Shown here: one piece after another, positions 45,447 to 52,972 of the stretch | How the letters are laid out: each line of letters opens with the position of its first letter | Numbering within the stretch: position 1 is the stretch's first letter | From: Panacagrimonas sp052389915 | GTDB taxonomy: Bacteria > Pseudomonadota > Gammaproteobacteria > Nevskiales > Nevskiaceae | DNA: 64,000 nt | Direction of reading: 5' to 3' | Assembly: GCA_052389915.1 (NCBI GenBank) | Contig: JBQTHL010000021.1 | Span: forward strand, 35,913-99,912 | Made by a program: the position numbers and the translations under genes | Notes under the pieces: generated by a model | Databases searched by the model: none | Seen by the model: the letters and a program-made list of their open reading frames with translations, nothing else | What the model was told of the DNA's origin: nothing

Positions 45447-48305
45447 TCAAGGACCCGCCTCCGACTCCAGCAACTTCTCCAACCTCGCCGCATCCACCGG
45501 CTTGACGAGGTGATGATCGAAGCCCGCGGCCCGGGTGCGCTCGCGGTCCGCGGGCTGGCCCCAGCCGCTGAGGGCGATGAGCGTGATCCCGTGGCCCCAC
45601 TCCTGCGCACGAACTTCGCGCGCGGTTTCCAGCCCGTCGCGGCGCGGCATGCCCAGGTCCAGCACCATCACGTCCGGCTTGAATGCCGCCGCCAGCTCCA
45701 GCGCCATCACACCGTCGTGCGCGATCGCCACCTCGTGCCCCCATATCCGCAGCAGCGCGGCCAGGCTGCGGGCGTTGTCGTCGTTGTCGTCGGCCACCAG
45801 CACGCGACGCTTCGTCGCCGGGAGGCTGCCGGCTGCATGCAATAAACCGGCGGAAGGCGCATCGGCGCCGGACGCTTGCGAATCCGATAGCGGCAAAAAA
45901 ATTGTGAACGTGGCGCCGCGCCCGATGCCTTCGCTGGCGCCTTCCACGCGGCCTCCATGCATCTCCACCAGCCGGCGCACCAGCGACAGGCCGATGCCGA
46001 GTCCGCCCTGGGCGCGCGTCAAGGCGCGGTCGGACTGCGCGAACAAGTCGAACACGCGCGGCAACACCTCGGGCGCGATGCCGATGCCCTGGTCCTGCAC
46101 CGCGATCCGCACTTCGCTGTTTTCGCGCACCGCACTGAGCCGGATGGTGCCCGCCCCGTCGGTGTACTTGGCGCTGTTGGTCAGCAGATTTCCGAGCACC
46201 TGCGCCAGCCGGGTCGCATCGCCGTGCAGCACCACGGGATCGTCGGGCAACACTATTTCCAGTTCTTGTCCGCTGGCACGAATCAGCGGATCGACACTCT
46301 CGATGGCATTGCGCACCACGTCTGCGAGCATCACCGGCGCGTTGCGCAGGATGAGCTTGCCGGTGGTGATGCGGCTGACGTCGAGCAGGTCGTCCACCAG
46401 CCGCACCATCTGCGCAAGCTGGCGCGACATCAGCGCCAGCATCTGCGAGCGCAGCTTGTGATCCTCGCCGGCCTTCTGCAGCAACTGCACGCCGTTGGCG
46501 ATGGGTGCGATCGGGTTGCGCAGCTCGTGCGCCAGCGTGGCCAGGAACTCGTCCTTGGCGCGGTCGGCATCGCGCAGGCGCTGCTGCGCCAGCTTGAGTT
46601 CGTGCACCTCGGTGGTGGTGCTGACCCAGGACAGAATCCGGCCGTCGGCATTTCGCACCGGCGCCATCTGCGCCAGGTGCCAGCGGTACTCGCCATCATG
46701 ACGGCACACGCGGACTTCGTGCGCAAACGGCTTGCCGGATTTCAGGCTCTCGTCGCGTGCGCGCCGATACTCCGGGAGATCGTCGGGATGAAACATCCGC
46801 GGCCACAGCGCACCGCTCACATCGTCGAACTTCAGGCCGGTGTAAGCCGCCCAGGACGGATGCAGGTAGTCGACGCGGCCCTCGGCGGTGACGGTGCCCA
46901 CGCGCGCCGGCATGGCGTCCAGCAGGCCGCGCAAACGTGCTTCGCTGTCGGTGACGGCGCGCAGGGCTCGCGCGCGCTCCAGCGAATCCCAGCAGCGCTC
47001 CGCGCACTGCTCGACCAGTTCGACTTCGTCGGTTGTCCATGCGCGCGGAACCGACTGGTGCACCGCCATGGCCGCCACCGCGCGGCCTTCCTTGCGCAGA
47101 TACACCACGATCAGGCCGCGCGCCTGGATGTCGCGATACGCAGGCAAATAGGCACTTACCTCAGGCTCGGCCTCGATGTCGGTGATGGCGATGCAGGTCT
47201 TGCCGCGCATAAGCCTGGGCAGGCCCAGCGCCGGCAGGTAATGGTGCCCGCGAATGGAAGGCGCGCCATCGACGTAATGACCCAGTACTTCGCCATGAAG
47301 CCCGTCGTCCGCGATTTCGGCCCAGAGGCAGCGGTTGGCGCCCAGGTGCCGGCCGAGCTTTTCGGCGATGGTGGCAACGATCTGCTGCGGATCGACCAGC
47401 GGCCGGGTCGACTCGGAAAGTCCGGCAAAAAAAGCGAGCCGCTCGTTGGCCGCGCCGAGCTTGCGATTGGCCTCCGTCAGCAGCCGCGCGTGCTCGAAGT
47501 CGCGGTCTTCCTGCGAGGCCGGCTGAATCTTGCTGCCGCCGTTCACGAACTCGGTCACGTCCTCGGCATGCTGCACCACAAGGGCCACATCGCCATCCGG
47601 ACCGCGTACCGGAAAGTGGTAAAGGCTCCACAAAATCTTCTTGAACCCGCCGCCCTCGGACTCCGGCCTCTGCACCGAGTATTGCTGGATGGGCAACTGC
47701 TCTGCGCGCCCGGTGGCGAGCACCCTTTCGAACGAGGCGCGAACCACGCCGATGCCGAGGGCCTCGGCGTCGTCCGGAAATGCCTCGAACACGTGTTGCC
47801 CGACGATGTCGCCGCGCGCGCGACTGGTGAAACGCAGGTAGGCGTCGCTGGCGCCGACGATTCGCAGGTCCCGGTCCATCACCAGGATCGAAGTGGGCTG
47901 GGTCTCGAACAAGGCCTTGAAGTGCCCGAGCCCGAGAACCTCCACGCGCTGCTCGTCGACCCGCGCGCGCGCCGCGTGCAGCGCCTCGAACAAGAGGCTG
48001 GTCACCGCCCCGATGAACGCGAAGCCGGCGAGCAACATGGCGTCGGCCAGTTCGATGGACATCCAGCCTCCCTTCAGGAACAGGCTGACGCCCAGCACCC
48101 CGCTCAGAACCGTGGCAAGCAGTCCCGGCCACAGTCCGCCGTACCAGGCCGCGACGATGACGGCGAGCGTGCTGGCCATGAGCGGCAGGTGGCCCTGCAA
48201 ATAGCCGTTGATCGAATAGCGCAGCAACAGCATCGCTGCGGTGGCGAGCACCGCGACCGATAGGCCTTCGAGAAGGGACCGGGCAAGTCTGATCGGCAAG
48301 GGCAT
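45447..48305 (-). CDS. Hybrid sensor histidine kinase/response regulator
   Basis: A 952-residue membrane sensor. The N-terminal part (about 10-105) has four helices of the DUF4118/KdpD-like type (LPLMASTLAVIVAAWYGGLWPGLLATVLSG). It is followed by PAS (about 125-260), GAF (about 290-450) and a second PAS (about 465-580) with PAC. HisKA has the phospho-His in ATLAHELRNPIAPIANGVQL. HATPase shows NLLTNSAKYTDGAG, DQGIGIAPEV and GGLGIGLSLVRRLVEMHGG. The C-terminal receiver has RRVLVADDNDDNARS, VLDLGMPRRDG (phospho-Asp) and HLVKPVD. No adjacent output regulator, so it probably acts in a phosphorelay. Signal unknown. Confidence 0.92.
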   Translation of the reverse strand: MPLPIRLARSLLEGLSVAVLATAAMLLLRYSINGYLQGHLPLMASTLAVIVAAWYGGLWPGLLATVLSGVLGVSLFLKGGWMSIELADAMLLAGFAFIGAVTSLLFEALHAARARVDEQRVEVLGLGHFKALFETQPTSILVMDRDLRIVGASDAYLRFTSRARGDIVGQHVFEAFPDDAEALGIGVVRASFERVLATGRAEQLPIQQYSVQRPESEGGGFKKILWSLYHFPVRGPDGDVALVVQHAEDVTEFVNGGSKIQPASQEDRDFEHARLLTEANRKLGAANERLAFFAGLSESTRPLVDPQQIVATIAEKLGRHLGANRCLWAEIADDGLHGEVLGHYVDGAPSIRGHHYLPALGLPRLMRGKTCIAITDIEAEPEVSAYLPAYRDIQARGLIVVYLRKEGRAVAAMAVHQSVPRAWTTDEVELVEQCAERCWDSLERARALRAVTDSEARLRGLLDAMPARVGTVTAEGRVDYLHPSWAAYTGLKFDDVSGALWPRMFHPDDLPEYRRARDESLKSGKPFAHEVRVCRHDGEYRWHLAQMAPVRNADGRILSWVSTTTEVHELKLAQQRLRDADRAKDEFLATLAHELRNPIAPIANGVQLLQKAGEDHKLRSQMLALMSRQLAQMVRLVDDLLDVSRITTGKLILRNAPVMLADVVRNAIESVDPLIRASGQELEIVLPDDPVVLHGDATRLAQVLGNLLTNSAKYTDGAGTIRLSAVRENSEVRIAVQDQGIGIAPEVLPRVFDLFAQSDRALTRAQGGLGIGLSLVRRLVEMHGGRVEGASEGIGRGATFTIFLPLSDSQASGADAPSAGLLHAAGSLPATKRRVLVADDNDDNARSLAALLRIWGHEVAIAHDGVMALELAAAFKPDVMVLDLGMPRRDGLETAREVRAQEWGHGITLIALSGWGQPADRERTRAAGFDHHLVKPVDAARLEKLLESEAGP

Positions 48306-48679
48306 CGAGTCTGGATTCTTGAAGTCGGTACGTCGTCAAAGGCCAGGAACCACGCCGGTGAAGCTACGGCGGGCGTCAACATGCACGAAGCGTGCATCGT
48401 GCCCGATGTCGTGAAATGGCCGTTCGCGCGTGAACGCCCCCTTGCCATTGTCCATGCATTCGACCGGAGAGCGTGCAGACCGCACGACGGTGCACTGCCG
48501 ATATAGCGGCGGCACACCGGGAAGAACGCCGCAGTACCGCGCGTCGCAGGCCGTCGAGCCGCCGCGGGCACGGCGCTTGATGCTGATCCGGCACCACGGC
48601 GATCGAAGCAGAGCGCATCCGGTTCGATGGATTCGCGACGCGCGGTCGCCGTGGACCACCCCCAAATTGGAGAAACCCA
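48306..48679. other. Intergenic region upstream of PA2169-family gene
   Basis: A 374-base gap between the divergent kinase and PA2169-family genes, so it must hold both promoters. No convincing small gene, operator or repeat beyond a small CGTTCGCGCGTGAACG palindrome at 48421-48436. Confidence 0.4.
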
Positions 48680-49132
48680 ATGGACAACAAAACGGTTTGC
48701 AAGACGCTGAACGACCTGATCGAAACCTCCGAAGACGGAAAGAAAGGCTTCGCCGAAGCGGCCGAGAAGGCCACCGACGCCTCGCTCAAGGCCGAACTGG
48801 GCAAGCGCGCGCTTCAATGCGCCACCGCGGCCCAGGAGCTTCAGGCGGTCGTCCGCTCGATGGGCGGCGAACCCGAGAGCGGCGGCAGCCTCACCGGCGC
48901 CGCTCACCGCGGCTGGGTCGCGGTGAAAACGGCGATCGTCGGCGACAACAACGTGGCAGTGCTCGAAGAAGTCGAGCGCGGTGAGGATTACGCCAAGGCG
49001 GCTTACAAGAAAGCCTTGGCGACGGACCTGCCGATGACCGCCAAGACGCTGGTCGAAAAGCAGTACCAGGGTGCGCTGCGGAATCACGATCGCATCCGCG
49101 AACTGCGCGATACCTACCGACGCGCGGCCTGA
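48680..49132 (+). CDS. PA2169 family four-helix-bundle protein (DUF2383)
   Basis: A 150-residue cytoplasmic ferritin-like four-helix protein: VCKTLNDLIETSEDGKKGFAEAAE at the start, FRSMGG-like VVRSMGGEPESGGSLTGAAHRGW at the middle loop and VLEEVERGEDYAKAAYKKAL with Glu residues in the third helix. Relatives are stress- or stationary-phase-associated and of unknown biochemical role. ATG preceded by TTGGAGAAACCCA, a good ribosome site. Confidence 0.88.
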   Translation: MDNKTVCKTLNDLIETSEDGKKGFAEAAEKATDASLKAELGKRALQCATAAQELQAVVRSMGGEPESGGSLTGAAHRGWVAVKTAIVGDNNVAVLEEVERGEDYAKAAYKKALATDLPMTAKTLVEKQYQGALRNHDRIRELRDTYRRAA

Positions 49133-49155
49133 CACGCGTTCCGCAAAAAAGCATC

Positions 49156-49264
49156 TGCCACGGATTTCACGGATGACACGGATAGGCCTGACCGAAGTCC
49201 GCGAGATCGCTGCGCCGGTCCGGAGCCCTGCTGTCATCCGTGTTCTTCCGTGAACTCCGTGGCA
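49156..49264. repeat. Inverted repeat with internal CACGGAT direct repeats
   Basis: Arms at 49156-49183 (TGCCACGGATTTCACGGATG...) and 49236-49264 are near-perfect inverted copies about 28 bases long. Each arm contains three irregular CACGGA units. This type of sequence recurs in many bacterial genomes. It lies between the PA2169-family stop and the YihY start, 30 bases upstream of the latter. Confidence 0.7.
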
Positions 49265-49293
49265 AAAATACTTCTCGGGACGAAAGCGCCCCG

Positions 49294-50151
49294 ATGTTTC
49301 GCCTGACCTCACCCTGGGCGAAACTCGCGCAGCACAGCGTCACCCGATGGATCGACGACGGCGCGTCCAGCATGGGTGCGGCACTCGCTTTCTACAGCCT
49401 GCTTTCGATGGCGCCGGTGCTGCTGATGGTCATCACCGTGGCGGGCCTTTTCTTCGGCGAAGACGCTGCGCGCGGTGCGCTGATCGGCGAGCTGCGCACC
49501 CTGTTCGGCGAAAACGGCGCGCAGGCGATCGAAGCAATGCTGGTGGCGTCCCGGGACCGCGAAGGCGGGCTGTCGGCCCTGGTCATCGGCATCGTGATGA
49601 TTCTGGTCGGGGCGACCACCGTTTTTGCCGAACTGCAAGGCGACCTGGATCGCATCTGGCGCGTTCCGCCGGGCAACAAACCCGTCGTCGGCAGTTTCCT
49701 GCGCGCGCGAATGCTGTCCTTCGGCGTGATTCTCGGCGTCGGTTTTCTGCTCGCGGTATCGCTGGTGCTGACGGCGGGAATCAGCGCTATCGGAGGCTTG
49801 TGGAACCACTGGTTCCCCGGCGCCCAGGTGCTGCTGCAAGTGTTGAACACCTTGGTGGGATTCGGCGTCATCACCAGCGTGTTCGCGCTGATCTACAAGC
49901 TGTTGCCGAGCGTGCGCATCGAGTGGCGCGACGTGTGGGTCGGCGCCGCCTTCACCTCGCTGCTGTTTTCGGTGGGCAAATACCTGATCGGGCTTTACCT
50001 GGGCACGGCGGCCATCTCCTCTTCGTTCGGCGCCGCCGGCGCGCTCGTGGTGATCGTCGTGTGGGTGTATTACTCGGCGCAGATTTTCCTGCTGGGCGCG
50101 GAGTTCACCCACGAGTATGCGTGCATGCGCGGCTCGCGATCGGACGCTTGA
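49294..50151 (+). CDS. YihY/BrkB family inner-membrane protein
   Basis: Membrane protein of 285 residues with six helices. Signatures are DDGASSMGAALAFYSLLSMAPVLLMVIT, LVGATTVFAELQGDLDRIWR and the C-terminal AAGALVVIVVWVYYSAQIFLLGAEFTHEYA. Long annotated as virulence factor BrkB or ribonuclease BN; transporter function is suspected, not shown. Start ATG 49294 gives the family N-terminus; the open frame upstream runs through the inverted repeat. Confidence 0.9.
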   Translation: MFRLTSPWAKLAQHSVTRWIDDGASSMGAALAFYSLLSMAPVLLMVITVAGLFFGEDAARGALIGELRTLFGENGAQAIEAMLVASRDREGGLSALVIGIVMILVGATTVFAELQGDLDRIWRVPPGNKPVVGSFLRARMLSFGVILGVGFLLAVSLVLTAGISAIGGLWNHWFPGAQVLLQVLNTLVGFGVITSVFALIYKLLPSVRIEWRDVWVGAAFTSLLFSVGKYLIGLYLGTAAISSSFGAAGALVVIVVWVYYSAQIFLLGAEFTHEYACMRGSRSDA

Positions 50152-50184
50152 AAAGACTGACGCCTCAGGCCCCCCTCAGGGCCG

Positions 50185-50364
50185 TCAAGCCACTGGCCCC
50201 GGACCTTGCGGTACGTCGACCGGGATTTCGCCAGGCGGGTTGACCGGATATTCGTCGGGTCCGGGTGTCGGGTGTTCCCGCGGCGGTACTTCAGGCGCGG
50301 GCTGGTGCGCAGGGACGCCGCCGGGGGCCTGCACCGCAGGATTCATGGGGTAGTTCGAAGTCAC
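50185..50364 (-). CDS. Small proline-rich protein, hypothetical
   Basis: A 59-residue peptide (or 53 from ATG 50346) rich in Pro (about a third), with VPAHQPAPEVPPREHPTPGP and YPVNPPGEIPVDVPQ. No membrane segment or known domain. The GTG at 50364 has a TGGAGA ribosome site eight bases upstream, which supports translation. Small Pro-rich proteins of similar look occur in Xanthomonadales. It lies 46 bases downstream of the AI-2E-type permease gene, same strand. Confidence 0.4.
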   Translation of the reverse strand: MTSNYPMNPAVQAPGGVPAHQPAPEVPPREHPTPGPDEYPVNPPGEIPVDVPQGPGPVA

Positions 50365-50410
50365 GAGTGATATCTCCACAGTTGTTGCAGCGGGGGGAAG
50401 AATTCGCGGG

Positions 50411-51628
50411 TCAGGTTGCCGGCGGCGCATCGCCCGACAACAGTTCTGCCACCGGATTGAGGTTCTCCACGTGTTCGCAGACGGCCATGAGCGCCATCAT
50501 GATCGGGACGCCGAGCAGCAGGCCCGGAATACCCCAGAGCCATTCCCAGATCATGAGCGACATCAGGGTGGCGACCGCATTGATGCGACCCACCTTCTCG
50601 GTCAGCCAGGGCACGATGCCGAAGCCGACGATGCCGGCGACGCCGAGCGCGCTGGAGGCCACCAGCAAAGCGCCGTTGATCGTATCGAACTGGAGCCAGG
50701 CGAATAGCGTCGACGCAATCACCACCAGACCTGATCCGACGTACGGAATCAGGTGCAGCACGCCGGCAGCCACACCCCAGAACATCGCGTTCTCCAGCCC
50801 GATGAGCGCGAAAGCGAACCCGGTGCCCAGGCCGACCAGCGCACTCGTGCCGACCTGGATGACCACGTAGCGCTGAATCTGGCTGTCGATGTCGTCGAGG
50901 ATTCGCACCGTGATTTTCTTGGTGCTGATGGTGTTGCCGCTCACCTTGACCAGCTTGCGCTTGAGCGACTGGCTGGAGATCAACAGGAAGTACGCGAGCG
51001 CCAGCACCAGGATGGCCTGGAACAGGCCGCTGAACATGGCTTCGGTTCCGGCCCAGAGATAGCTGCGCAGCTTCAGCGGTTCGGCGGCTAGGCTCTCGGA
51101 TTCGCTGGCACGCACGCTGGTGCTGGCCGGGCCCGCGGCGATTCTTTCGAGCCCGTCCGCCGCCGCCAGAAGTTTCTGCACCGCGCCGGTATTGTCCAGC
51201 GCCGAGCGATGCAGAAAGCGCTCGAGTTTCTTGGTGGCGTGCGGCATGGAGTCGAGCAGGCGCGTGGCCTGCGACTCCAGCGCAGCCGTGCCGCCGGCAA
51301 CCACCCCGACCGCGACCATCAGTGCAAGACCGGCGCCGATGGATTCGCGAATGCGGGCGTGGCGCCGCAATCCCACCACCACCGGCCGCAACGAGTAACT
51401 CAGGAACGCTGCGAGCGCGATGGGAATGAGCACGACCTTGGCCCATTTCAGCGTGACGACGATGGCCAGCACCGCCAGTACTCCCAGCGCGGCGCTGCGC
51501 ACGTCGACCGACAGGCGCACTGCAGGAGGCGCCGAAGTCTCGGCCGCCGATGCCGCCGAAGACTGCGCGCCCATGTCCGCGAGATCGGATAGGGGCGCGG
51601 GATGCAGGTCCACGGGCGCGTCGTTCAC
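50411..51628 (-). CDS. AI-2E family transporter (TqsA/PerM-like permease)
   Basis: Inner-membrane protein of about 405 residues with eight helices in the AI-2E/PerM family; members export autoinducer-2 or act as ion antiporters, so the substrate is open. Typical stretches are ILVLALAYFLLISSQSLKRKLVKV, YVVIQVGTSALVGLGTGFAFALIG, MFWGVAAGVLHLIPYVGSGLVV and MIWEWLWGIPGLLLGVPIM. An unusual soluble insert (about 110-175) lies in the usual periplasmic loop. The GTG at 51628 with a GGGAG site is preferred; ATG 51574 is an alternative. It starts 23 bases downstream of the outer-membrane protein gene. Confidence 0.82.
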   Translation of the reverse strand: MNDAPVDLHPAPLSDLADMGAQSSAASAAETSAPPAVRLSVDVRSAALGVLAVLAIVVTLKWAKVVLIPIALAAFLSYSLRPVVVGLRRHARIRESIGAGLALMVAVGVVAGGTAALESQATRLLDSMPHATKKLERFLHRSALDNTGAVQKLLAAADGLERIAAGPASTSVRASESESLAAEPLKLRSYLWAGTEAMFSGLFQAILVLALAYFLLISSQSLKRKLVKVSGNTISTKKITVRILDDIDSQIQRYVVIQVGTSALVGLGTGFAFALIGLENAMFWGVAAGVLHLIPYVGSGLVVIASTLFAWLQFDTINGALLVASSALGVAGIVGFGIVPWLTEKVGRINAVATLMSLMIWEWLWGIPGLLLGVPIMMALMAVCEHVENLNPVAELLSGDAPPAT

Positions 51629-51651
51629 GACTCCCGCTTCGGCGCGTTGCG

Positions 51652-52332
51652 CTAGCGGAACGAGATTCGCAGTCCGACGCGCGCGTCGGCCAGATCCGTT
51701 TCGACGTCGTCTTCCAATTGGGTGTAGCGGTAATCGGCGAACAAACCGATGCCCGGATTGAACGAATAGGAGACGCCACCGAGCAGTTCGAGCCCATCGC
51801 CCGCATCGCCGAGGTCCACGTAGCCGCCCTGCGCGTGAAAACCGAACCCCGTGCCGAACGTACCGTCGATGCCCGCGTGTGCGCCGTAGCCGGTTTCGTC
51901 GAGGTCGTCGCCCAGGCCTTCCTCGTCGTCCTCTTCGCCGGTGGTGCTGACCTCTGCTTCGAAACCGATGTACTCGCCCATCACGAAGAATGGAGAGTCG
52001 CCGAAATAAAAGCCCAGGCCTCCGCGGTACGACTCGACCTCCACTTCGAAGCGCGTGGCGCCACCGAGAACGCCGCCGGTTTCGCGATCGAACGGATCGT
52101 ATTCGCTGTTCTGGTATTCGCCCGAAATGAACAGGTTGTCCAGGATCATGAAGCGTCCCTTGGCGCCGTAACCGTCGCCGTCGTCGAACTCGAAATCGTC
52201 GATCTCCAGGTCTGCCAGCGCGATGTAGTAGAGGTCGAGGTAGCTCGGGGTGAGGGTCTCGTTCTGTGCCTGTGCGGGCAGCGAGAACAAGCTCAGCGCG
52301 GCGAGTGCGAGGGGCAAGGTGGCGCGGGTCAT
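51652..52332 (-). CDS. Outer-membrane beta-barrel protein
   Basis: Exported protein of 226 residues: signal peptide (LPLALAALSLFSLPAQAQ) followed by alternating amphipathic strands (LFISGEYQNSEY, RGGLGFYFGDSPFFVMGEYI, GFGFHAQGGYVDLG, IGLFADYRYTQLEDD) and a terminal Phe-Arg (VGLRISFR), close to the C-terminal aromatic barrel signal. One loop (about 130-150) is strongly acidic (GEEDDEEGLGDDLDE). Probably an eight-stranded OmpA-like or similar barrel; role unknown. First gene of a leftward pair with the permease. Confidence 0.78.
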   Translation of the reverse strand: MTRATLPLALAALSLFSLPAQAQNETLTPSYLDLYYIALADLEIDDFEFDDGDGYGAKGRFMILDNLFISGEYQNSEYDPFDRETGGVLGGATRFEVEVESYRGGLGFYFGDSPFFVMGEYIGFEAEVSTTGEEDDEEGLGDDLDETGYGAHAGIDGTFGTGFGFHAQGGYVDLGDAGDGLELLGGVSYSFNPGIGLFADYRYTQLEDDVETDLADARVGLRISFR

Positions 52333-52617
52333 CGATAGGCTCCGGGGCGTGGATTGACGGGCGCTGGATCGCGCTCCGAAAGCGTCCTACGCAATCGCGG
52401 TGCCCGCGTCCCGGCAGACGATTCCGGCCAGACAAGCACGCCACGACAAGGATTGCGCCCGCTTTGCCGAGCAGTTGTCGTATGCAGATCGCGCGTCCGG
52501 AATTGCGGCAACCTGCAAGATGCAAGGCGGGGAGGCTAGGCTTTGGAATTCAAGCTCCGGGATCGCTTCGTGCGGCAAATCTCGTGTCGTGATGCCCACG
52601 ACGCAAAGGAGATAGAC

Positions 52618-52947
52618 ATGACTCCCAGATCGATCACGGTGGCGCTGGCCCTGAGCCTCGCCACGGCCGCGATTCAAGGCCACGCACAAACCGTTGGCCC
52701 CTCGGGAGATTCCCGGAGAATGGGAAAAGCCGACGAAGCATCGGCCCGAGCCGCCGAAAGCACGGAAGTATTCGAGAGCATGGATCGCAACGAGGACGGC
52801 GCCATCTCGACCAACGAGGCGACCGGAATCGTTGCCACGTCGTTCAATAACCTGGACAAGAGCCTCGACGGCAAGATCGACTACGCGGAGTTCGTGCAGA
52901 TGGACAAGCCGGTGAAGGATCCGAACGAGGTGCCGGAGGCTCCGTGA
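52618..52947 (+). CDS. Exported EF-hand calcium-binding protein
   Basis: A 109-residue protein with a signal peptide (ITVALALSLATAAIQGHAQ) and a pair of EF-hands: DRNEDGAISTNEA (about 61-73) and DKSLDGKIDYAEF (about 84-96), both with the 1-3-5-12 acidic pattern (the second has Ser at position 3). Likely periplasmic, binding calcium; partner unknown. ATG with an AAAGGAG ribosome site. Stand-alone gene between divergent outer-membrane and convergent regulator genes. Confidence 0.85.
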   Translation: MTPRSITVALALSLATAAIQGHAQTVGPSGDSRRMGKADEASARAAESTEVFESMDRNEDGAISTNEATGIVATSFNNLDKSLDGKIDYAEFVQMDKPVKDPNEVPEAP

Positions 52948-52972
52948 TCGTGGCGCAAGATAGAATCTCGAG

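Noticed and set aside
45957..48263. A 768-codon open frame antisense to the hybrid kinase
   Set aside because: No recognisable domain; the kinase on the minus strand has complete PAS, GAF, HisKA, HATPase and receiver motifs.
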